A program made the position numbers and the translations under genes. A DNA stretch of 12,955 nucleotides, taken from assembly GCA_007123065.1 (NCBI GenBank), contig SKSI01000015.1:1-12955 (forward strand). The letters run 5' to 3'. Positions 1 through 7,500 of this stretch are shown piece by piece; within the stretch, counting starts at the first letter, position 1; every line of letters begins with the position of its first letter. The notes under the pieces are model-generated. The model saw only the letters and a list, made by a program, of their open reading frames with translations, made no database searches and was not told the origin of the DNA. The DNA is from Bacteroidales bacterium (lineage in GTDB: Bacteria > Bacteroidota > Bacteroidia > Bacteroidales > UBA7960).

Positions 1-62
1 GCCGCAAGCATCATAACGACTGTAGCAAGCAGAATTAACAGAATGTTTCGTGTTTTTTTGAT
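1..62 (-). CDS. 5' end of a leftward gene with an N-terminal signal or membrane anchor (partial)
   Basis: Read on the minus strand, a GGAGGA ribosome-binding-like motif (75..70) is followed seven bases later by an open frame running off the left edge. From the ATC codon at 62..60 it reads x-KKTRNILLILLATVVMMLA: two lysines and an arginine, then an unbroken hydrophobic stretch, which is the form of a signal peptide or N-terminal membrane anchor. No ATG, GTG or TTG lies between the upstream in-frame TAA and the hydrophobic core; the first ATG pair falls inside that core. The true start may therefore be the non-standard ATC, or there may be a sequence error. The product cannot be identified from about 20 residues. 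A TamB-type translocation/assembly protein is a guess, because tamB often neighbours tsaD in Bacteroidetes and begins with such an anchor. Confidence 0.45.
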   Translation of the reverse strand, partial: MKKTRNILLILLATVVMMLA

Positions 63-69
63 ACTTTTG
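62..69 (+). promoter_or_regulatory. Possible -7 box (TACTTTTG) for tsaD
   Basis: TACTTTTG matches the Bacteroidetes sigma-factor -7 consensus TAnnTTTG and would give a leader of roughly 37 bases before the tsaD ATG at 114. No convincing -33 TTG element is visible at the right distance. The box overlaps the presumed start of the divergent leftward gene, which weakens the call. Confidence 0.3.
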
Positions 70-113
70 TCCTCCGTTTATTGACTGATTAAGTCCGTTT
101 TTTTTAAAAATTT

Positions 114-1133
114 ATGAGCATCTATATCCTGGGGATCGAATCATCATGTGATGACACATCGGCAGCCATCATCAAAGATCGCAAAATTCTTGCCAATCTC
201 ACTGCAAACCAGCACATTCATAAAGAATTTGGCGGCGTAGTGCCTGAGTTGGCTTCCAGGGCACACCAGCAGAACATCATTCCTGTTATTGAAAGCGCAT
301 TTTCAGCTGCAAAGATAACTAAAAATCAAATCAATGCCGTTGCTTATACAAATGGTCCGGGTCTGCTTGGATCGTTGCTTGTTGGCACTTCTTTTGCTAA
401 AGCTTTTGCGCTGGCATTAAATGTGCCCCTCATTACTATCAATCATATGCACGCGCACATTCTCGCTTTATTTATTGAAGATGAAGCACATAAGGCAGCT
501 CCCCCTTTCCCGTTCCTCTGTCTGACAGTTTCCGGCGGACATACTCAGATTATGCTTGTAAAAAGCCATTATGAGATGGAAGTGATCGGCAAGACGATAG
601 ATGATGCTGCCGGTGAAGCTTTTGACAAGGCGGCGAAGATCATGGGGTTAACCTACCCTGGCGGGCCAATGATCGACAAACTGGCCCGCGAAGGGGATCC
701 GGAAAGGTTTCATTTTCCGCACCCCAAAGTTCCCGGACTGGATTATAGCTTTAGCGGGCTCAAAACATCCTTTCTGTATTTTCTTCGGGATCAGTTAAAA
801 AACGACACGGAGTTCGTCAGCAATCACAAGGCAGATCTCGCGGCTTCCATACAGCATACCATCATTGAAATCCTGTTGAAAAAACTCAAGCAGGCATCTG
901 AGAAGACAGGCATCCGGCATATTGCGATGGCCGGGGGTGTATCTGCCAACTCAGGCTTGCGTCGGGCATTCATACAAGAGCAGGATGCCGGGCGCTGGCA
1001 GGTTTACATCCCAAGGTTTGAATATTGCACTGACAATGCAGCGATGATCGCCATCAACGGCTATTATAAATATCTAAAAAAAGATTTTTCCCCACAAAGT
1101 CTGAAACCATTTACCCGGTATACGGATCAATAG
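114..1133 (+). CDS. tsaD: tRNA N6-adenosine threonylcarbamoyltransferase TsaD
   Basis: TsaD (Gcp/Kae1/YgjD family) is the catalytic subunit that moves the threonylcarbamoyl group from threonylcarbamoyl-AMP to A37 of ANN-decoding tRNAs, in the cytoplasm, working with TsaB and TsaE. The 339-residue length is normal. The N-terminus reads GIESSCDDTSAA (residues 7-18), the family hallmark. The metal-binding pair sits in HMHAH (H111, H115), the third ligand is expected at D307 in YCTDNAAM, and SGGHT (140-144), DYSFSGLKT (210-218) and AGGVSANSGLR (273-283) are the ASKHA-fold nucleotide-binding segments. The ATG at 114 gives exactly the expected N-terminus. It is divergent from the partial gene at the left edge, and its last 7 bases overlap the end of the convergent lipoprotein gene. 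TsaD is a near-universal housekeeping enzyme, so it probably has no functional link to the hyd cluster. Confidence 0.97.
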   Translation: MSIYILGIESSCDDTSAAIIKDRKILANLTANQHIHKEFGGVVPELASRAHQQNIIPVIESAFSAAKITKNQINAVAYTNGPGLLGSLLVGTSFAKAFALALNVPLITINHMHAHILALFIEDEAHKAAPPFPFLCLTVSGGHTQIMLVKSHYEMEVIGKTIDDAAGEAFDKAAKIMGLTYPGGPMIDKLAREGDPERFHFPHPKVPGLDYSFSGLKTSFLYFLRDQLKNDTEFVSNHKADLAASIQHTIIEILLKKLKQASEKTGIRHIAMAGGVSANSGLRRAFIQEQDAGRWQVYIPRFEYCTDNAAMIAINGYYKYLKKDFSPQSLKPFTRYTDQ

Positions 1134-1957
1134 CCAGGCCGCTGTTCGAGAATGATAAAACCGGGTGTCTCCGCCTCTCTGATGCCATGTTGTTCCATAT
1201 CATAATGAAAATACCGTTCAGGATCTCTGCCCGACCGCTCCCGAACATAAAGATTCATCAGGTAATCAAAGATGTTCTGGCCATTCTGCTGACCGGAAAA
1301 GTAAGCAAGCTCTCTGAGATCGGCATCAGTTAAGAGATATCTGTCGGCATCAAAGACCACCTCCCCGGATGCGCGTCTGATGAACCGGCCTTCCACGTGA
1401 TCGCTTGTTGCCTGAACAGCAAACAAGACCTCCATACCAAAGTTGGCATCATCCAGCTTCATAAATTCAAACCAGGTATTGTGTTCCAATACACGTATCC
1501 GTTCCCGGTGCACATAATTCGCACTCCTGTCTCGTGCAACAAAGGTTTCCGTGTCCAGATATTCAAGCAGCTCCATCTGGGCAACAACAAAAATATAGGC
1601 CGATTCTTCAATTTTAAAGAACTCATCCATATCGCCAACCCCGTAAGTATTTATATACAGCAGGTTCAGGCGTTGCTTCAAACCGTTTAAAAACTCCCCG
1701 ATATAGAGTGAATCATTCGTCCGGTTAATAAAACGTACATCTGACTCATCAAAGGGGGGAACATCTCCCGTAGCTGTACTATCCGGGTGCACAGGTAAAA
1801 AAGTCTTGATCAGCTGAGTGGGTTGAATTATCAGGACGTGAATATCTGTTTCATTAACCACAAAACGATTGGCAAGGTGGAAACCGGAGGAACATCCACC
1901 CATTCCAATAAGAACAATTAATAACAATGATATGTGAAGACTTTTCCTTAATTGCAT
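1127..1957 (-). CDS. Conserved-type hypothetical lipoprotein
   Basis: I do not recognise this 276-residue family. The N-terminus has a basic start (MQLRK), a hydrophobic core (residues 9-18) and a lipobox-like GMGGC with Cys22 followed by SSG, so it is probably a signal-peptidase-II-processed lipoprotein held at the outer membrane or in the periplasm. The -3 residue is Met where Leu is usual, which many Bacteroidetes lipoproteins tolerate. The mature part has no transmembrane segment, is rich in acidic and aromatic residues, and seems to be a mix of strands and helices; no catalytic motif is evident. It starts 12 bases after the flavodiiron gene stops and is the last gene of the leftward run, so it is probably co-transcribed with it. 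Its stop overlaps the convergent tsaD stop by 7 bases. Its function, and whether it serves the operon or merely trails it, cannot be told. Confidence 0.8.
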   Translation of the reverse strand: MQLRKSLHISLLLIVLIGMGGCSSGFHLANRFVVNETDIHVLIIQPTQLIKTFLPVHPDSTATGDVPPFDESDVRFINRTNDSLYIGEFLNGLKQRLNLLYINTYGVGDMDEFFKIEESAYIFVVAQMELLEYLDTETFVARDRSANYVHRERIRVLEHNTWFEFMKLDDANFGMEVLFAVQATSDHVEGRFIRRASGEVVFDADRYLLTDADLRELAYFSGQQNGQNIFDYLMNLYVRERSGRDPERYFHYDMEQHGIREAETPGFIILEQRPGY

Positions 1958-1969
1958 ATAAAGATCACA

Positions 1970-3202
1970 TCAGGAGTTATTGGCATTCAGCTTCTCTCCG
2001 ATTTGGCGGCCATAGTCATAACATAGCCGGAACGCATCTTCGTGCGGGGTAAACTTCACGAAGACCCCATCGCCCTGTACGTTAAGTTTCAGATTTGACA
2101 GGGTGGTGTTGATCAGCTTTCCTGCCTCACCACTCCAGCCATAAGAGCCGAAAGCACCACCGATCTTTCTGTTGTCACGTATGGGGCTGATTACGCCAAA
2201 CAGTTTATATACAGGAAGCAGGATGTTCTGATTGATGGTTGGACAACCAACGATAATGGCACTGCTTCTCGCCACCCGTTCATCCATATCACCGATCGAC
2301 ATATTCTCAATATCAGCGACCTCTACATGGAAATCGCCGACACTCTTAATACCGTCGCGGATTACCTCTGCCATTTTGCCGGTATTGTGATATGCAGACA
2401 CATAAGGGATAAAAACATGGTCATTCCGGGGTGCCTGCAACGCTTCCTTAGAATACTTTTCTGACAAATCCACCCATTTTTTCCAGTCATTGAGCAGCAG
2501 CGGACCGTGTCCGGTCAAAACTGCGTTGATCTCAAGCGGCCGGATCTTGTCGATGGCTTTCAACATAAATTTACTGAAAGGCTTCAGAATCACATCAAAG
2601 TAATACTTAAACGCGTCAGCAAAGTCGCCAACCCGGTTGTCGATCATGTCGGGATGGGCATAATGACACCCAAAAGAATCGCAGGTGAACAGGTATTTGT
2701 CCTCTTCCAGATATGTGTACATGCTATCAGGCCAGTGCAGGTTGGGGGCAGAGATGAACCGCAATGTTTTTCCACCCAGATCAAGCGTATCACCGTCCTT
2801 TACGACCTTATGACGGAACTCCTTACCAAGAAAATCCTTAAGGTAATTGATTGCCAGCCGGCTTCCAACCACTGTTGCATTGGGTGCCAACTCAAGAATA
2901 TTGGCCAGATTACCGCTATGATCGGGTTCCGTATGGTTCAGAATCACATATTCTATTTCGGACGGATCGGTTACCTGCTTCAGTTTTTCCAGGTAAACAT
3001 CCCAGAATTTGTGCTTGGTTGTTTCAACAAGAGCCTTTTTTTCGGCATTGATAAAATAGGAATTGTATGTGGTACCATGTTTGGTCTCCATCACCACATC
3101 AAAGGTCACGATATCGTAATCGATAACTCCAACCCACTTCACATCACCGGAAATATCAATAATTCCGGTATCCGGTCTCTTCAAATCTTTAACAGCATTC
3201 AT
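1970..3202 (-). CDS. fprA: Class A flavodiiron protein (FprA-type O2/NO reductase)
   Basis: Flavodiiron proteins reduce O2 to water, or NO to N2O, at a non-haem di-iron site fed by an FMN, and protect anaerobes in the cytoplasm. At 410 residues this has the plain class A form. An N-terminal metallo-beta-lactamase-like domain (about 1-250) carries H90-x-E92-x-D94, H156 (in LHWPDS), D175 (in CDSFG) and H232 (in GHGP), the complete set of di-iron ligands. The C-terminal flavodoxin domain (about 262-405) starts with the FMN phosphate loop SAYHNTG and has the later GSYGWSGEA loop. No rubredoxin or flavin-reductase extension follows, so electrons must come from a separate donor (rubredoxin, coenzyme F420 or similar; not determined). 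It lies 28 bases after the GAPDH gene and 12 before the lipoprotein gene. Its presence downstream of hydF-hydE suits the protection of oxygen-sensitive iron-sulfur enzymes. Confidence 0.95.
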   Translation of the reverse strand: MNAVKDLKRPDTGIIDISGDVKWVGVIDYDIVTFDVVMETKHGTTYNSYFINAEKKALVETTKHKFWDVYLEKLKQVTDPSEIEYVILNHTEPDHSGNLANILELAPNATVVGSRLAINYLKDFLGKEFRHKVVKDGDTLDLGGKTLRFISAPNLHWPDSMYTYLEEDKYLFTCDSFGCHYAHPDMIDNRVGDFADAFKYYFDVILKPFSKFMLKAIDKIRPLEINAVLTGHGPLLLNDWKKWVDLSEKYSKEALQAPRNDHVFIPYVSAYHNTGKMAEVIRDGIKSVGDFHVEVADIENMSIGDMDERVARSSAIIVGCPTINQNILLPVYKLFGVISPIRDNRKIGGAFGSYGWSGEAGKLINTTLSNLKLNVQGDGVFVKFTPHEDAFRLCYDYGRQIGEKLNANNS

Positions 3203-3230
3203 GTGTTGATCTCTGTTTTATTATTGATAA

Positions 3231-4478
3231 TTAATTTTTATCAAGATAATTCACCAGTTTGCCCAGGCTTGTAACATAGCTTCCGTATTCATTGTCATAC
3301 CAGCCAAAAATCTTGGCATGTGTAACGGGGAGGTGCAAGTCTTTACTCACCGTAACACCCAGCGAAGCCATTGCCGCTTCCGGCAAACTGATAAAGCCTG
3401 TGCGTGTATGTGTTTCATGTCCTTCAATAACCACGGCAGCAGGAAAGCCCATCAGATCGGCAGAAACACTCTGCTTTTCGCTGAACACCAGCAGGTCTTT
3501 CTGCTGCCCTGTTGCTGCTTCAATATAAACGTTATTCAGGAAGCTTTTGTTGATCACAGGCTCACTTTTCTTGTCCATTCTGGTATTGAATGTCACATTC
3601 AGAATAATCAAAGATACCGTGTTGGTTGGTATGCGCACAGAGTCGGCCATAAAGCCGATCTCTTCAATCTGGGGCATGATTTTTTCAAGTGCTTTGGCTG
3701 CTCCGGTAGTGGATAAGATGATGTTGTTAAAAACAGATCTGTTTTTTCGCAAGTCTGATGCGGCAGCCCCGGGAACTGCATCCAGCACATTTTGTGTATT
3801 GGTGGCAGCGTGCACGGTCGACATGGATGCCGTAAGTATTGCAGCTGTTTCTTCCTTCTGAAGCAACGGAAGGAGCATATGAGCCAAACCGGTTGTTGTA
3901 CAACTGGCAGCTGAGATGATACGATGCTTTTCCGGATTAAAATCAAGATGGTTGATCCCGTAAACCATCATCAAACTGTCATCGGGCATTTTCTTTGTTT
4001 TGTCTTTGATTTTAAAAGGGGCACTCAGAACGACCATCTCGGCACCTGCCTCCAGATGGCCGCGCAAGCTGCCTCCCTCCTTCTCTGCGGGTAATGTGGG
4101 GTCGGTAAACCTTCCGGTACAGTCAATAACAATGCGTACGGAAAATTTCTTCCATTCAATTTCTGCCGGATTCCTGTGATTGCGAAGTATCTTGACCGGA
4201 AAACCATCAAACTCCAGCAAACCGCTGCCTTCATCAACGATATTGAATCGCTTCACCGGAGCACCCACACCGTAAATGAAGCGCGAAAGGTTTCCATAGG
4301 TTGAATCGGTTTCCATGACTTGGATCAGGTCGTTCAGCGATCTGCCGACTTCTCGCCCTACATTTATGACAGCACCATCAAAGTTTCTATTGATAAGCTC
4401 ATTCCATAATACAAGTTTACCAATCCGGCCAAGGCCGTTAATCCCTAATAAGTTTCTGTTCTCAATTGCAACATTCAT
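3231..4478 (-). CDS. gap: Atypical long glyceraldehyde-3-phosphate dehydrogenase
   Basis: Phosphorylating GAPDH converts glyceraldehyde 3-phosphate, NAD(P)+ and phosphate to 1,3-bisphosphoglycerate. The Rossmann loop GINGLGRIG (12-20), catalytic Cys193 in ASCTTTG, His223 in TVHAATNTQ, the phosphate-site segments STTGAAKA (256-263) and RIPTNTVS (282-289), and WYDNEYG (393-399) are all recognisable, so the enzyme is probably active. It departs from the textbook enzyme in several ways. It is 415 residues rather than about 335, with extra sequence around residues 40-75 and 125-180. The canonical SCTTN is SCTTT. The Asp that normally ends the second strand and selects NAD+ (the ND of AIND) is Val40 in VINVGRE, with arginines following. 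NADP+ use or dual specificity is therefore possible but inferred. It lies between the dikinase (50 bases upstream) and the flavodiiron gene (28 downstream). The organism probably has another, classical GAPDH elsewhere. Confidence 0.9.
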   Translation of the reverse strand: MNVAIENRNLLGINGLGRIGKLVLWNELINRNFDGAVINVGREVGRSLNDLIQVMETDSTYGNLSRFIYGVGAPVKRFNIVDEGSGLLEFDGFPVKILRNHRNPAEIEWKKFSVRIVIDCTGRFTDPTLPAEKEGGSLRGHLEAGAEMVVLSAPFKIKDKTKKMPDDSLMMVYGINHLDFNPEKHRIISAASCTTTGLAHMLLPLLQKEETAAILTASMSTVHAATNTQNVLDAVPGAAASDLRKNRSVFNNIILSTTGAAKALEKIMPQIEEIGFMADSVRIPTNTVSLIILNVTFNTRMDKKSEPVINKSFLNNVYIEAATGQQKDLLVFSEKQSVSADLMGFPAAVVIEGHETHTRTGFISLPEAAMASLGVTVSKDLHLPVTHAKIFGWYDNEYGSYVTSLGKLVNYLDKN

Positions 4479-4487
4479 AGCCGAAAT

Positions 4488-4526
4488 GTTTAGAGTTTAG
4501 ATTTTAGATTTTTGAGTTTAGAGTTT
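4488..4526. repeat. AT-rich TTTAGAG-type direct repeat in the dikinase-gap spacer
   Basis: The spacer between the dikinase stop and the GAPDH start carries GTTTAGAGTTT twice, exactly, at 4488-4498 and 4516-4526 (28-base period), with the variants TTTAGATTTTAGATTTTTGAG between. It contains no convincing hairpin and no promoter box. Similar low-complexity TTTAGAG strings are common between genes in Bacteroidetes; the function is unknown. Confidence 0.7.
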
Positions 4527-4528
4527 GC

Positions 4529-7500
4529 CTATCTCAGTATCTCTGTATAATCGGTTTTATAGTTTCCTTTAAAGATATTGCCGGAGAATCCGTCAATGGA
4601 TATCTTGTCTCCGGGCACCAAAGTTTGGCCATTGATCAGACACTGCTTCTCTTTTTCGTTGACCACCAATTGTCTGCAGTTAAGCACACAAACCTTTCCA
4701 AGACTTACTGCTGTTACGGCAGCGTGAGATGTTGTGCCTCCTCTTGAGGCTACCAGACCATCGCATTCAAAGATAATAGGAATATCGTCAGGAACCGTAT
4801 CCGGGCGTAACAAAATACAGGCATCTTCCGGAAATTTTTTACGCAGCGTGATAATATCTTCCATATCGATAGCGAGTCGCCCATTCAGAGCACCCCCGCC
4901 TCCGCCGATACCCCTGCCCAGCAAGTTCATATTGGAATGGGAGCCGACAAAAACCTGTAAACGTTCCGCCTTGTGGGTTTCCTGGTCACGAATCTGCAGA
5001 ATATACAGGTCTCTGGGGTTTGCTGACTCAAAGGTAAACTCAATTTCAAGATGATTGTATCCTTTTTCTTCCACCAGATCATGCGCCAGGTCATAAAGTC
5101 TGGTATAAATATCAGGAAGCAGCTCTTCAAGAGATTCTTGTGATTCCCTTTCCGTTAGTTTTTTTTGCATTTTCGAGACCGGCATAGCGTGTACAAGTCC
5201 GGCCACAATATCTTCTCCCTGGCTGCAAAGGGTAAAGTCCCCGTTAAGATAGATCCCCGGTTTGGGCAACATTGGATTGTGTGTAAAAACTACTCCGGTG
5301 CCTGAATAGTCATCAATATTACCCAGGACCATTTGCTGAATAACGACTGCCGTACCCCACTCATTGGCGATCTGCAAATGATTCCTGTATACGTTGGCAC
5401 GCTCAGAATCCCAGGAATCAAATACCCGGATAATGGTCTGCTGCAACTGCTTCCATGGATCCTCCTCAAAATGCACTTTACGGGAGGCCAGGATTTCCTT
5501 GTAACGGAATGCCATCTCGCGCATCTGTCCGGGTGTAAACGCTACCTTTTGCGTAACACCGTACTTCTCCTTGAAATCAATCATCACCTGATCAAACACA
5601 TCGCGATTGATGCCATAGGTCATGCCCCAGCTTTGCAGAAGTCTTCTGTAGCAATCCCAGGAAGTCCAGGAAAAGTTCGGTTGTTTGCTTAGCTTTTCAA
5701 CGATTTTATCATTCAGGCCAACATTCAGAAATGTATTCATTGCCCCCGGCATCGATATAGCAGTTCCGGATCTGACAGAAAGCAACAAAGGCTTTCTGCC
5801 TCCTCCGTAAACCATTCCGGTTTTCTTTTCCAGTCTTCTGATGTGATCTGCCACCAGGTCATCCACCTCCTTCTTCAGACTGGCATTAGCCATAATGGCA
5901 CGTCTTCTGCGAAAAACTTCAGTACTTAAAACAAAACCCGGAGGAACCGGGAAATCATTCAGGAACAGTTTTTTCTGAAAAAACGCCTTGGAACCAAGGA
6001 ATATCTGGTTGTCTATTTCGGGAGATGCTTCGTACAACGGGCTGATGATCAAGTCCGGGTTGTAAGACATAATATCCCGAATAATGGCCGGCGGATAATT
6101 ATCCACCATATTTTGCAAGGTGTGCACCATTCTGCTGATGTAATTGTCGAGATGCTGAATCAGAAAAGATGCAGAGATGATTTCACGGTAAAACAACTCG
6201 GAGTGTCTGGTAATAAGCTGGTTTTCCTCTTTCTCAGACAAGTCTGTGTCTTTAAAATATATTTGTGGAATGATCATCTGTAGCGGCTGATCATAAAAGC
6301 CAAAGAAATAAGTATTGGTAATATCTTTCACATTCTTTGCCATAAACTGGAACAGATTGATAAACTGGGCCAGTGAAAAACTCTCACTGGTCAGTCCATA
6401 CTTCAGCATCTGCAAATTAGCATCCAGCCCCTGGCTGGTAACACCATCCAGCTCCAGGCCCCTTCGGAACATAGAAAGAATATCAAATGACTTCTTTAGT
6501 GTTCGTGCAGTAATATACTCGTTTTGTGACGAATACACCTTATCCTCCATCAGCTTTGCCGCCAGGCGTTCCAGTCGGAAGATCAAACCCAAAGCTTCGA
6601 ATTTGTCCTCCCGGTATTGCCCGTACATCGATGGGATGCCGAATGCTATATGTCTTTTGTGATAGATGCTCTCCCACCCTTCACTGAAAGCAGGATTGAA
6701 AATCACCTGATTCAGTCTCTCAATAAAATCAAATATCTGTTGCAAGCTCTGATCTGTTTCTTTCTTTGCTATATGATTCTGCAATCGCTTCACCTCTTCT
6801 CCGGAGAAAAAATGATACCGGCGCAGCAGGGCGGTCAGATCGGAAATATCAAAAGAGTATTTTTCCCGAAGCAAGGCATAAAGCTGAAACAGCAATTCAA
6901 GCCGTTTCTTGTCATCCTGGTTTTGATGTGCGGCATCTTTGACGTATTTGGCAAACTCATCATAAGTCATCTGCAACAAATCAGCCGGCACACAGTAATT
7001 CTTGTCACATATCTTTTGCAGGAGTTCATGAACACCCTGAAACCATTTGCTGTCAATAGAAATGCTGTGACATACATCATCGGGCAGGATATGTTCAAGA
7101 GGCTCTTTGATCCCATCATACCAAAAATAAAAAATCTTCTTACAAAGATCGATATGGGTATTGTTCCCTTCAATGTGGACCTGCTTGCGCAAAAAATGGA
7201 TCAGCTTATCCTGCCGGCCAGAAATTTCGTCCATTACCGTTGTAACATCTCTTAATTCTCCTTCAGCACCAATCTCATTAAAATACACCGGAAAAATCCG
7301 GGTAAGCTGCTTGATCTGTTTATACAACGGTGAAATGTCGCTATTGAGCAATTTGGTAATATCACGTTGGAACAGATCCGTATCAAATATGAATATGCCT
7401 CCCAGTCTTAAATTGACGATCAATGCCGACAGCAGCTTCCTGAAGGTATACGGGGCGTGCATGATCAGATCCAGCCAAACGCGAATATTTTTCAAATGAT

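Noticed and set aside
2507..3274. Long open frame (255 codons) antisense to the flavodiiron gene
   Set aside because: The opposite strand encodes a complete flavodiiron protein with all ligands; the antisense translation has no recognisable motifs and runs past the sense gene's start into the spacer.
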